Of a DNA stretch of 64,000 nucleotides, positions 26,197 through 34,034 are shown piece after piece (positions within the stretch are counted from its first letter, which is position 1; every line of letters begins with the position of its first letter). The position numbers and the translations under genes were made by a program. Source of the DNA: an uncultured Mycoplasmatota bacterium (GTDB lineage Bacteria > Bacillota_I > Bacilli_A > RF39 > UBA660); NCBI GenBank assembly GCA_947305065.1, contig CAMZCT010000002.1, positions 62,001 through 126,000 on the forward strand. The letters are read 5' to 3'. The notes beneath the pieces are model-generated. The model saw nothing but the letters and a program-made list of their open reading frames with translations, did not search any database and was not told the DNA's origin.

Positions 26197-26503
26197 AACC
26201 TACAACGCCATTTACGTCGTTCTCACTAGATGCATCTGCTTGTTCATATCTTTCTAATGCTGCACTAACGTTTCGAGAGAACTCACTACATGCAGATTGA
26301 AGAGTTACAATGTCATCTTTGATTTTTGATAATACTGGTACTATGTCTGCAGCAGAATCTCCGCCCCAGGCTGCGGCACCATCTTCACCTATTTTTTGTG
26401 AATTTGTCATATAGTTATCAATAGGATCATCTAAATTTCCAGATAAAGTTACTAATGCTTCAGTTGCTTCTCTTAACGAATTATATTTTACTTTTCCATC
26501 CAT
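26195..26503 (-). CDS. WXG100-like protein (type VII secretion substrate)
   Basis: 102 residues, all helical, with the turn motif W46-G-G between two helices; the usual size of WXG100/EsxA proteins. Such proteins form helical hairpins, often heterodimers, exported by the type VII (Ess/Yuk) system. Its start overlaps the stop of the upstream WXG100-like gene (TAATG), pointing to a translationally coupled pair like EsxA/EsxB. A clear C-terminal YxxxD/E export signal is not certain; RYEQADASSEND near the end is a candidate. Confidence 0.8.
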   Translation of the reverse strand: MDGKVKYNSLREATEALVTLSGNLDDPIDNYMTNSQKIGEDGAAAWGGDSAADIVPVLSKIKDDIVTLQSACSEFSRNVSAALERYEQADASSENDVNGVVG

Positions 26504-26814
26504 TAGATTAGGTCGCCTCCTTTAACATCGTCTACATTTTGTTGCTCTGCTTCAGAATAATTGTTAGCAACTTTTTCAAGCGTTGGTCCCAATTCTTCTA
26601 ATTGTTTAATGTCTGCGTCAAGTAATGGTCCTATATTTTCCCATTTTTCTAGGAATGTAGCTGATGCTGCACCTTGCCAACTATCGTTTGAAGTAACTTG
26701 TTCAACAGCATCTACTATTTGATTATATATTGATCTTACAGTTTCACTTACGCCGCCAATATTATTTCCAACTAGTGAAAGTTCATCGCTGTCCACATTT
26801 AATGATGTGCTCAT
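26503..26814 (-). CDS. WXG100-like protein (type VII secretion substrate)
   Basis: 103 residues with central W46-Q-G and a C-terminal NYSEAEQQNVDDV, where Y-S-E-A-E fits the YxxxD/E export signal. It has an excellent ribosome site (GGAGGT) and its own promoter (26848-26875), so the pair 26814-26195 can be made independently of the upstream part of the cassette. Likely partner of the next gene. Confidence 0.85.
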   Translation of the reverse strand: MSTSLNVDSDELSLVGNNIGGVSETVRSIYNQIVDAVEQVTSNDSWQGAASATFLEKWENIGPLLDADIKQLEELGPTLEKVANNYSEAEQQNVDDVKGGDLI

Positions 26815-26847
26815 ATTCTTACCTCCATCTTTCTATATTTTTATTTT

Positions 26848-26875
26848 ATAATAATTATTTCTAATTATCAATCAA
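26848..26875 (-). promoter_or_regulatory. internal promoter for the WXG100 pair
   Basis: TTGATT (26870-26875), 16-nt spacer, TATTAT (26848-26853) on the minus strand, followed by a strong ribosome site. Confidence 0.5.
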
Positions 26876-26896
26876 TGCGTTAAGTAAGATGTCAAA

Positions 26897-27835
26897 TTAA
26901 ACATCAAATCTTTCTAAATTATAGTTATTAATTATTCTATTATATTTATAATAAACACTTTCATGAGGATTAGGAGTATAACCATCTAAGAAACCTTTAT
27001 AATGTAATAAGTTATTATCTCCTTTTAATTCTGGATGATATAAAGATAATACATTAGCATAATCTTCTATACATTCTTCTATACTATCGTAATGTCTCAT
27101 ACTTTCGTTAGTTCCAACTACGTGCGAACCATCCGCACTCCATTGAGTAACATTATTATTACCTGAAGTTCTCTTTTTAGACCATGTAGAATCTTGCATA
27201 TCAGGTGTTATTCTTCCCATATCAGTATTGATACCTAATACATTATTGAAATTTGAAAGTGATGAAGCATGTGTACTCATCCAACCGCTCTCATTAATTA
27301 TTTGAGCAATTATTAGTGATTTTTTCATACCATAAGTATTTGTATTTTTTACTATCTTACCGACTTTTTCTACCCATTCTGCTATTGCAGATGAATCGGA
27401 GTTCCAAGCTTTATCTCCTAAAGCATAGAATTCTTTAGCTTGAGTTTTACCTAAAGTACCAGGTCCTAATTGAAGATTAATAGTTCTATTTCCACCTGTT
27501 TTAATAGCAGGGACTGTTACTTTGGAAAATAAATCTGTAAAAACATAATTAAACTCTTTAGGAGCATCTAAATCTCCTGAAAAACTAGCTAGATTACTTT
27601 CTAAGTTTTTGATATCATCTAAGTAATTTTCAAACCAATTATAAGCATTCTTAGTGCCTGTATCCATTCTTTTTAGGCAAGTAGTTGCTTTATTTATTAA
27701 AGATGATATTTCTGTACCAGAATATTTATTTAACTTGCTTTCGCTAGTACTAACTGTAGAATTAATATTTGTAGAAATACTTGATAGTGTAGTACTCTTA
27801 CCATCTAACGAATCTAAATCAATAGTATATTCCAT
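26897..27835 (-). CDS. WXG-type N-terminus fused to a GH73-like glucosaminidase
   Basis: 312 residues. The N-terminal ~90 residues are Ser/Thr-rich helices typical of type VII substrates. The C-terminal ~160 residues carry the GH73 pattern: AQIINESGW with probable catalytic Glu182, FNNVLGI, and YDSIEECIEDYANVL. It would cut the glycan strand of peptidoglycan, either as a toxin or to open the wall for secretion. There is no Sec signal peptide, consistent with type VII export. It begins 1 nt after the upstream gene ends. Confidence 0.85.
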   Translation of the reverse strand: MEYTIDLDSLDGKSTTLSSISTNINSTVSTSESKLNKYSGTEISSLINKATTCLKRMDTGTKNAYNWFENYLDDIKNLESNLASFSGDLDAPKEFNYVFTDLFSKVTVPAIKTGGNRTINLQLGPGTLGKTQAKEFYALGDKAWNSDSSAIAEWVEKVGKIVKNTNTYGMKKSLIIAQIINESGWMSTHASSLSNFNNVLGINTDMGRITPDMQDSTWSKKRTSGNNNVTQWSADGSHVVGTNESMRHYDSIEECIEDYANVLSLYHPELKGDNNLLHYKGFLDGYTPNPHESVYYKYNRIINNYNLERFDV

Positions 27836-27836
27836 T

Positions 27837-28250
27837 TTATATCATCCCCTTAACTTTTCCTTCATATGTATTCATATTAGTTTCTGCAATAGATAAGTCA
27901 CTCTGTAAAGCAGATATTGTCCCAGCGTTTTCTGGAGTGTTTGGTGTGTTTGCCAAGGAACTCTTAATATTAAGAGCTTGTTGTTCAGCTTCCTTATATG
28001 AGCTAATATAACCAGCAACGGTTATTAAATTGTTTATACTAGTGGTTATATCAGTTAATACTACCCCACTTATTTTACTTAGTCCTTCTTTTAAAGTACT
28101 CTTAGCACCACATTTCCAAATACTATCACTTAAACTATTATTTAAATCATTTATAGATTTTCCGCTTCTAGAAATGTTTTCTAAAATTGCTGCAGCATCA
28201 CTTGATAAAGTGGCTGGATCTATGTTTTTATATAAACCATAATTTGCCAT
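27837..28250 (-). CDS. WXG100-like helical protein
   Basis: 137 residues, helical, with W45-K-C-G at the expected turn and YKEAEQQAL near residue 85, an YxxxE-type signal. It is longer than a standard WXG100 by a C-terminal coiled segment. Its ATG overlaps the stop of the upstream gene (TAATG). It could be the chaperone or partner of the GH73 fusion just downstream, as small helical partners accompany LXG effectors; this is inference from position. Confidence 0.72.
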   Translation of the reverse strand: MANYGLYKNIDPATLSSDAAAILENISRSGKSINDLNNSLSDSIWKCGAKSTLKEGLSKISGVVLTDITTSINNLITVAGYISSYKEAEQQALNIKSSLANTPNTPENAGTISALQSDLSIAETNMNTYEGKVKGMI

Positions 28251-29314
28251 TATACTACCACCGCCTCGTTATCTAAGATAGTTCCTATGTTGGTTATTGA
28301 ATCTACTGGACTACTGCTATCCCATTCTAAATCCCAAGTTTTAGTTTTGGGATTACCATTGTCTAAATAACATTGTCTTTCAACTTCCCACTCTAATATA
28401 TTAATTTGATCATTTCCTAATTCATGTCCCCATTCAGATCCGGCATCTTGTCCTTTAGAGTCTGCTATAATACAAGGAAGAACTGTTCCATCTTTTAATT
28501 TAACATCTATTTTATCTCCAGGTATTCCAAATTTAGGAGTAACAGCTACGAGATATCTTTCTTTGCCATCTACTTTGATAACAGCTATTCCATTTTTGAA
28601 TTTTGAACCTTGTAATTTCCAAATATCAGAAACACTTCTTTGATTAGTTCCGGCTGCCCATACCATTTCTTTTCCAGATTTTATCCAATAATCATAGCCA
28701 GTAACTGTATATGGACCTTGTTTAATAGTAGAAGGTACTTTAATCTCAGTGCCTGGAGTAATTGGTGATTTTGAAAATAATAAACCAGAAGTAACCGTGC
28801 TACTTACTGCACCAGCACCTGTAGAATAACTTGTATTTACGTAATATCCTCCAAAGTTATTACCTCCAGTGTTATTACCTCCAGTATTATTACCTCCTGT
28901 ATTATTTCTTCCTTCATCAATTGATGGTATATCTACTTTTTCTGGTTGTTTTAAACGACCGTCTAAATTAATATCTGGCAATGAGTTTGGATTTATACTA
29001 TCTATATAAGCTTGACCTCCTGCTAAATCGATTAAAGTATTAACATTATTATTGCCAAGTATTTCGTAACCATCTGAACAACTGGCAAGGAATAATACCG
29101 ACATGGCAAGTTGATGTTGAGCATCAGGTAGTTTATTTGATAAATTCTGTAATTTATCACGATAATTACTTGCAGCATCTCCACTCCAATTTGGATCAGA
29201 TATTTTTCCTATTAATCCATCTATATTACCATTAGTTGTCTTCATATTTGCTGATATGCTTTGAAGATTACTACAAGAACTTTTAATATCTTCAAATTTT
29301 ATTGATTGAGCCAT
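28250..29314 (-). CDS. WXG100 domain fused to a barrel-like C-terminal domain
   Basis: 354 residues. The N-terminal ~95 residues are a WXG100-like hairpin with W43-S-G. A linker contains a repeated GGNNT motif (about residues 138-156). The C-terminal ~190 residues are beta-rich with YLVAVTPKFGIPGDKIDV, LPCIIADSKG and SEWGHE. That pattern resembles small barrel domains seen in Firmicute phage and wall hydrolases (3D or double-psi-barrel-like), with possible catalytic Asp/His/Glu. No Sec signal. Probable secreted wall-active or surface effector. Confidence 0.75.
   Translation of the reverse strand: MAQSIKFEDIKSSCSNLQSISANMKTTNGNIDGLIGKISDPNWSGDAASNYRDKLQNLSNKLPDAQHQLAMSVLFLASCSDGYEILGNNNVNTLIDLAGGQAYIDSINPNSLPDINLDGRLKQPEKVDIPSIDEGRNNTGGNNTGGNNTGGNNFGGYYVNTSYSTGAGAVSSTVTSGLLFSKSPITPGTEIKVPSTIKQGPYTVTGYDYWIKSGKEMVWAAGTNQRSVSDIWKLQGSKFKNGIAVIKVDGKERYLVAVTPKFGIPGDKIDVKLKDGTVLPCIIADSKGQDAGSEWGHELGNDQINILEWEVERQCYLDNGNPKTKTWDLEWDSSSPVDSITNIGTILDNEAVVV
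28856..28914. repeat. 15-nt tandem repeat encoding GGNNT
   Basis: Three to four imperfect copies of the unit TTATTACCTCCAGTG (plus-strand reading), in frame with the linker of the WXG100 fusion protein. Such repeats can change copy number by slippage without breaking the frame. Confidence 0.75.
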
Positions 29315-29316
29315 TA

Positions 29317-29613
29317 TTACACCTCGATTTTCGTACTCTGGTATTTGTTATCCATTTTTTCATATTCACTGAATACTTTACCTAGGTATTCAGCATAGGA
29401 ATCAACACAACTATTGTATTCTTCTAATAAGTAAGAATAGTCATCTTTCATCTTAGCTAAATACTTAGTAGCATCAGCACCTTCCCATGAAGTACTTATT
29501 TGATCTAATTCAGTACCTAAGTTCTTTACATAACTGCCAATACTTTCTTTTTCCATTACTAATTCACTAGCTAATCTTGATAAAGCTTCACCAGATACAA
29601 CTATTTTTGTCAT
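29317..29613 (-). CDS. WXG100 family protein, first gene of the cassette
   Basis: 98 residues from ATG 29613 (GGTGGAG upstream). Classic WXG100: two helices with W43-E-G and a C-terminal YAEYLGKVFSEYEK with YxxxE signals. It leads a run of six genes with 0-3 nt gaps or overlaps for the first four. The promoter has an extended -10 (29641-29649). It probably forms the dimer that carries the fused effectors to the type VII machine. Confidence 0.88.
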   Translation of the reverse strand: MTKIVVSGEALSRLASELVMEKESIGSYVKNLGTELDQISTSWEGADATKYLAKMKDDYSYLLEEYNSCVDSYAEYLGKVFSEYEKMDNKYQSTKIEV

Positions 29614-29640
29614 TTTACACTCCACCATTCTTCATAAATT

Positions 29641-29649
29641 ATTATAACA
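29641..29649 (-). promoter_or_regulatory. extended -10 promoter of the WXG100 cassette
   Basis: TGT-TATAAT on the minus strand (29641-29649), between the terminator of the upstream ncRNA and the first WXG100 gene. The -35 is poor. Confidence 0.55.
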
Positions 29650-29682
29650 TAGTGAAAACCTTTAAGAAAAGATATTTTACAC

Positions 29683-29718
29683 AAAAAAAGTATGTTGTTC
29701 TGTCTAACAACATACTTT
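29683..29718 (-). terminator. terminator of ncRNA copy A
   Basis: 12-bp perfect stem AAAGTATGTTGT / ACAACATACTTT on the minus strand, loop TAGACAGA, then a U-run. The loop is complementary to the CTGTC loop upstream in the same RNA. Confidence 0.9.
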
Positions 29719-29994
29719 CTCGTGACTTAAAAAATGTAAACATTTAAATTGGACAGAATTTAAACATCTCTTACCAATTAGTCACATATACGTGCAGCCT
29801 GATAGTAAGGTGAGAAATGAATCTCCGAATGTAATACAAAGCAAAACTTTATACTACATTATAAATAGATGATATAAAAAGAAAATAATAAGTATTAATT
29901 AGAGTCCAAGGACTCATAAATTATTTCGACTAAAAATAATTTATTTGATAATCAATACAAAAATTTACAATTTATATCTGTAATACTATCAAGT
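29684..29994 (-). ncRNA. structured non-coding RNA, copy A (~310 nt)
   Basis: A free-standing RNA gene with consensus promoter (30001-30029) and strong terminator (29687-29718). No open frame fits. Its first bases (29984-29993) pair over 10 bp with 29798-29807, closing the molecule. The core ACGTATATGTGAC (29781-29793) follows, and GTGAC pairs with GTCAC (29722-29726). Inside is a hairpin with loop CTGTCC (29743-29764); near the 5' half is a CUUG-tetraloop hairpin (29902-29915). All these parts recur in copy B at 43003-43341. I cannot match it to tmRNA, RNase P, 6S or SRP RNA. Function unknown. Confidence 0.8.
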
Positions 29995-30000
29995 AAGTTA

Positions 30001-30029
30001 ATTATAATATACTTGTTTTTATAATTCAA
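30001..30029 (-). promoter_or_regulatory. promoter of ncRNA copy A
   Basis: TTGAAT (30024-30029), 17-nt spacer, TATAAT (30001-30006). The predicted start (~29994) coincides with the first base of the closing stem. Confidence 0.85.
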
Positions 30030-30049
30030 TAGTTTTTTTTATTTTTTTA

Positions 30050-30343
30050 TTACTTGTCGTTAAGTGATTTAATTCTTTCTTTTACTAAAAGAATTAAATC
30101 AATTGGAGCATTTATTTTAGGTAAAACTAGTAAGGCATCGTGAAGTTTAGTATTTAGTGAAACATTTTTATTAACATCATTATATTCTTCTTCCACATTA
30201 AAATCGATTGGATTAGAATCTAGAAATGAATCTATATAATCTTTTATTTCTTTAAGGACATATTCTTTTGTCGTATATTCATCCATTTCTTCTATGCCAA
30301 AGTAAGCCCCTATCATATATCTGTAAGTGTCTTTTAATGTCAT
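30050..30343 (-). CDS. hypothetical 97-residue protein
   Basis: Helical, acidic, cytoplasmic. It starts MTLKDTYRYMIGAYFGIEEMD, with GGTGATATT upstream as ribosome site. No family recognised. It sits between the terminator of the tail-anchored protein gene and the ncRNA promoter. The regular amphipathic helices suggest a stable small protein. Confidence 0.65.
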   Translation of the reverse strand: MTLKDTYRYMIGAYFGIEEMDEYTTKEYVLKEIKDYIDSFLDSNPIDFNVEEEYNDVNKNVSLNTKLHDALLVLPKINAPIDLILLVKERIKSLNDK

Positions 30344-30365
30344 AATATCACCTTTTTTAGTATAA

Positions 30366-30391
30366 CAAAAAAAGCTAGGTATTCCTAGCTT
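30366..30391 (-). terminator. intrinsic terminator
   Basis: AAGCTAGG (30372-30379), loop TATT, CCTAGCTT (30384-30391), A-run to the left; overlaps the stop of the tail-anchored protein gene. Confidence 0.85.
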
Positions 30392-32136
30392 AATATCGTT
30401 GTTAATAGAATTATTAAACCTGTTATAGTAATTGCTGTAACAGCAAAGATGATAACATAATTTGACATACCCATATGTAGGAGTTGTTCTTGTTCTTCAT
30501 TTAGTTCTTCATCGTCATATGTTGCTTTAAGTGCTTCTAACTTAGCATACATTTGCAAAGCCAAATCAGATATTTGTTTTTCTGTTAAATCATCTTTTAT
30601 CATAGATTTGTTTCTAGTTATAATAGTTTTAATGTCAGCTTCTGACTTTGTTGTTGAAGGATCACCTAAAACATATCTCCAAGCTAACGCTTCTATTTCC
30701 TTACTTGCTTTATAAAGCTTTCCAACTTTATCTTTTCTGACAGGAGCAACACCACCGATTGATTTCTTGAGAGCATTCATATCTTTTATATTTTTTCTTC
30801 TAGCCTTACCAACTTGAGCCAAGTTGTTTATAACAGCTTTTCTTACTTCAATATCATGTTTTGCTTCAATATTTTCATTTATTCTTCTCTCAATATTCTC
30901 GTCTATATCATCAATTTTTTCAAGTCTATTAGATAATTTATCATAAAGATTATCATAGGCCTTCACATGCCAATTATAAAGACTAAGGCCTACCCTGGAG
31001 ATTAGTCCTAAACGATCTTCCCCCAACGTGGGAATTTTAGCCAATCTAGCTAATAAGTGTTCTTTCTCATTTACGCGGAACTGCAAGATGCTTGCGATTA
31101 TCTTATCTTTCCTTCTGACTATTCTAGCGCCCCTATTAAGCCATCTATTCTTTTTCAATTTATTGAAATCATTTTTTAGTTCATTTATGTTCTCGGTGGT
31201 CGCATCTATTTTTTCTTTAACCTTTTCATGAGTAGGTTTTTCTAGTGTCTTAAATACTTCTTTCTTTGTTTCTTTATTAAGCTTAGTTACAAGTTCTTTG
31301 ACTATGTTATTATTACGGAATTTTTCAAATATTATTCCTTTTTGTTCGCTGTTTAATTTTTCATTGAAAAGTCTTTTGAAAAAATCTGTATGATCAGTAA
31401 TTATTTTCTTTGTTACTTCATCTGGAAGTTTAGTAATGAAATTAGCCAAATTTGCATCGCCCATAACTTTGCTCACGAAATCATTTTTAAAAGCATCATC
31501 GCTAAACAAACTATCTGCATATCCTTTGTTACATCTAACTACTTTTAGAAAAAAGCTGATTTCTCTACTAATGATATTATTTTTTATTTCAGCGTTTAAA
31601 CTATTCGTTTTTAATATTTCGCTGGCAAAAGAAACATCTAAAACATTTTTTTCATCTAAATTGTCAATAAAATCTATTAAGACATTTTTATCAATTTCTG
31701 TAACGATTCTTTCTCTTTTTGACTTATCATTTATATTTTCATAAATTGTTTTGAATAAAGTAGATTGATTTTTTTTCGCACTGTCTGTTGGGTCGAATAC
31801 TTCTTTGAAATTTGCTCCCAAAAAAACTCTACTAGAACGAGCTTCTTTCAAATTATTTAAGATGTCATCCATTTTACTTTGTAAGGAAGCTTCGTGAAAT
31901 ATTTTTCCTAAGTTTTCACAAAAAGTATTAAAATATGACTCTTCGTTTATTGATTTGGATTTGATTACAACATCATAAAATATGTCTTTTGAGGGATTTG
32001 TGTTAAAGGCTACGCCATTTACTATATCGGCGATGTCACCATCGCTAAGCCTTCTTTCCTTTAACATATTAATTCGTTGATCTATTGTTACGTCTGTTAC
32101 CTCTTTAAATAAGTCTTTTATCCCTAGGTCAGCCAT
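30385..32136 (-). CDS. large tail-anchored helical protein
   Basis: 583 residues, almost entirely helical and highly charged, with a single hydrophobic helix at the extreme C-terminus (about residues 561-582), so a cytoplasmic body tethered to the membrane. Long coiled-coil stretches lie around residues 305-345 and 395-440. No signal peptide and no enzyme motif. Its ATG overlaps the stop of the DUF1292-like gene by one base. Family not recognised. Tail anchors are uncommon in bacteria. Confidence 0.78.
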   Translation of the reverse strand: MADLGIKDLFKEVTDVTIDQRINMLKERRLSDGDIADIVNGVAFNTNPSKDIFYDVVIKSKSINEESYFNTFCENLGKIFHEASLQSKMDDILNNLKEARSSRVFLGANFKEVFDPTDSAKKNQSTLFKTIYENINDKSKRERIVTEIDKNVLIDFIDNLDEKNVLDVSFASEILKTNSLNAEIKNNIISREISFFLKVVRCNKGYADSLFSDDAFKNDFVSKVMGDANLANFITKLPDEVTKKIITDHTDFFKRLFNEKLNSEQKGIIFEKFRNNNIVKELVTKLNKETKKEVFKTLEKPTHEKVKEKIDATTENINELKNDFNKLKKNRWLNRGARIVRRKDKIIASILQFRVNEKEHLLARLAKIPTLGEDRLGLISRVGLSLYNWHVKAYDNLYDKLSNRLEKIDDIDENIERRINENIEAKHDIEVRKAVINNLAQVGKARRKNIKDMNALKKSIGGVAPVRKDKVGKLYKASKEIEALAWRYVLGDPSTTKSEADIKTIITRNKSMIKDDLTEKQISDLALQMYAKLEALKATYDDEELNEEQEQLLHMGMSNYVIIFAVTAITITGLIILLTTILS

Positions 32137-32657
32137 TATGACTCACCTACTTCTTCGTTGATTAAATCTCTAATTGCTGAGAATACAAAGTCTCTTTCGT
32201 CTGGATTCTCTATGGACTTAGCGTCTACTTCTTCGCCATTTTCGTTGTAAATAATTTCCTTAACGTAAATACCAAAAGAATCATCTTTTTCTTCAACAGC
32301 GTAGGCAACATAATCTTTGTCTTTTACATTAAATTTACCAATTATATAAGCGTTCTTTTCAACACCATTTTCATCTTTAACTGTAAACTTAGCTTCTTCA
32401 TCGTTCATATTAAGAAATTCCTCCTTTTTTTGACCAAATAGAATAGTCTTAATTATATTTTCAACAACAGTTTTCTCGTTGTCATCCTCAATATCCACAA
32501 CTTGGTCTCCAAGCTTTTTCCCAGCTTTGAGCCCAAAATTACCATCACCATTTGGGACAGCATAAATACAAAACTCTCTTCCTTCTAGTTCAAAAACCTT
32601 AATAACCATGGCTTTATGCTTTTCTCCATCAATGTAGATATCAACTAATTCGTTCAT
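32136..32657 (-). CDS. protein with two DUF1292-like repeats
   Basis: About 173 residues from ATG 32657 (AAGG 8 nt upstream). Two tandem ~75-residue units share the same pattern: VDIYIDGEKHKAMVIKVF...YAVPNGDGNFGL and FTVKDENGVEKNAYIIGKF...YAVEEKDDSFGIY. Each ends in an acidic helix, as in DUF1292 (YrzB-like) proteins. These small Firmicute proteins have no known role. Coupled to the tail-anchored protein gene, so a functional link is likely. Confidence 0.72.
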   Translation of the reverse strand: MNELVDIYIDGEKHKAMVIKVFELEGREFCIYAVPNGDGNFGLKAGKKLGDQVVDIEDDNEKTVVENIIKTILFGQKKEEFLNMNDEEAKFTVKDENGVEKNAYIIGKFNVKDKDYVAYAVEEKDDSFGIYVKEIIYNENGEEVDAKSIENPDERDFVFSAIRDLINEEVGES

Positions 32658-32707
32658 CCTATTCACCTTCTATCATAAAAATTATATCATATTATTATTC
32701 TTTATAA

Positions 32708-32736
32708 AAGAAAAATACTTATTTATTAAGTATTTT
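32708..32736 (-). terminator. intrinsic terminator overlapping the GNAT stop
   Basis: AAATACTTA (32713-32721) and TAAGTATTT (32727-32735), with A-rich left and T-rich right flanks. Confidence 0.7.
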
Positions 32737-32958
32737 TTTAGCGTAAGAGCATGTAGCTGTTATTTCTTTGTTGTTCTTTTTTGCTTCTTCTATTACTTGT
32801 TCTACTAGTTGCTTAGCAATTCCTTGCCCTCTTAGAGATTCGTCAACATAGGTATGAGTAACAATATAAGCATTATTCTTTTCTTCATATTCTATTTCAG
32901 CTATTATCTTATTGTTGTCTTCTAGATATATTTTATTATTATTTTTTTTAAATCTCAT
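32719..32958 (-). CDS. small GNAT-like acetyltransferase (YjdJ type)
   Basis: 79 residues, the length of the short GNAT family (PF14542). The acetyl-CoA loop motif is visible as VDESLRGQGIAKQLVEQVIEEA (R-G-Q-G-I-A). A following TATCSYAKKIL matches the family's C-S/P-Y end. Substrate unknown. It follows the DUF2974-like gene by 9 nt. Confidence 0.88.
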   Translation of the reverse strand: MRFKKNNNKIYLEDNNKIIAEIEYEEKNNAYIVTHTYVDESLRGQGIAKQLVEQVIEEAKKNNKEITATCSYAKKILNK

Positions 32959-32967
32959 TTTTATCCC

Positions 32968-34023
32968 TTATTTCACAAGATTTTTTATAGTGAAAGCGAA
33001 GAAATTTTTAAGTATTCTTTTGGTGTCATCATCATATTTTCTCGTTTTTAGTATGATATTTAAAATGTTTTTTACATGGAATATTTCTGTTAATCTAACA
33101 TAACCTAAATCTCTAAAAGTATTAAATACCTGTCTAAAAATAGCTTTCCTTTCATCAGGAGTATATATTTTTAACCATTCATCTACACTTTTATGCCATT
33201 TTTTGCTAATATCACTCAGTTCGGATTTTTGAAAATCATTTCCTGCAACTATCCAGCTAAATACTGAATGAGCTCTTATATCAACGTAAGTAGCTTTTAC
33301 CACTATATCTTCTACGTTATGATTAAATACCATACCTACTAGTGAATAGTTTGGTATAAAGTGTTTTATTTTATGTTTAATTCTCAAATATTCATTTTTA
33401 GTTAGTTCACTAGCTAATAAACCTGGTCCATCAAACGAATATATTTCTTTTATTTTGTCTTGTTTAAATTTGGAAACATACATAGATGATGTAACTGATA
33501 ATCGCCCTCCTTTAGAGTGACCTACAACTATTATTTTTTTATCAAATATTTTTATGATTCTATTTAAATAGTTGATTGCATCTTTATCAGCTGGAGCTAA
33601 GGAAGTATTAGCAAAAGCGAAATCTTCTTCCCAACTTACTAATTTGTCATCTGTCCCTTCAAAGGATATTATTTTTTCACGTTTTGATAAATGAATTGTT
33701 AATGCTCCAAACTGTTCATTATCTGTTAATTTATATACATAATCTGATACTAGTAAATCTTTATATCTTTTTTTATCAACTATTCTAGTAACGAATTCGA
33801 ATAATTCTTTTTGAACAAAACCTTTTTTTACAAATTCCTTACGGTCAGCAAAAAAGATAAACTTTGTTAAAGCTTCACCTAGAGGAATTTTAATATCTTT
33901 AATAATATCTTCGAAATCTACATATGATAAAACTGAGAATATAGCATAATCTATATTGTTTATTTCTTTACTAGAAAAAGGAATATCACCGTATTCTTCT
34001 ATATAGTTATTAATTAATTTCAT
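32968..34023 (-). CDS. DUF2974-like lipase/hydrolase
   Basis: 351 residues with an alpha/beta hydrolase core: FEGTDDKLVSWEEDF, then the nucleophile elbow GHSKGG (Ser about residue 169) and SFDGPGL. This matches the Mbeg1-like/DUF2974 group of predicted lipases. No signal peptide, so it acts in the cytoplasm or leaves by a non-Sec route. Substrate unknown. Upstream neighbour (34035) ends 11 nt before. Confidence 0.85.
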   Translation of the reverse strand: MKLINNYIEEYGDIPFSSKEINNIDYAIFSVLSYVDFEDIIKDIKIPLGEALTKFIFFADRKEFVKKGFVQKELFEFVTRIVDKKRYKDLLVSDYVYKLTDNEQFGALTIHLSKREKIISFEGTDDKLVSWEEDFAFANTSLAPADKDAINYLNRIIKIFDKKIIVVGHSKGGRLSVTSSMYVSKFKQDKIKEIYSFDGPGLLASELTKNEYLRIKHKIKHFIPNYSLVGMVFNHNVEDIVVKATYVDIRAHSVFSWIVAGNDFQKSELSDISKKWHKSVDEWLKIYTPDERKAIFRQVFNTFRDLGYVRLTEIFHVKNILNIILKTRKYDDDTKRILKNFFAFTIKNLVK

Positions 34024-34034
34024 ATTTCCTCCTG

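Noticed and set aside
29684-29994. ncRNA copy A as a T-box or other riboswitch leader of the WXG100 cassette
   Set aside because: No T-box sequence or specifier pattern, and the cassette has its own promoter after a strong terminator. The RNA looks free-standing.
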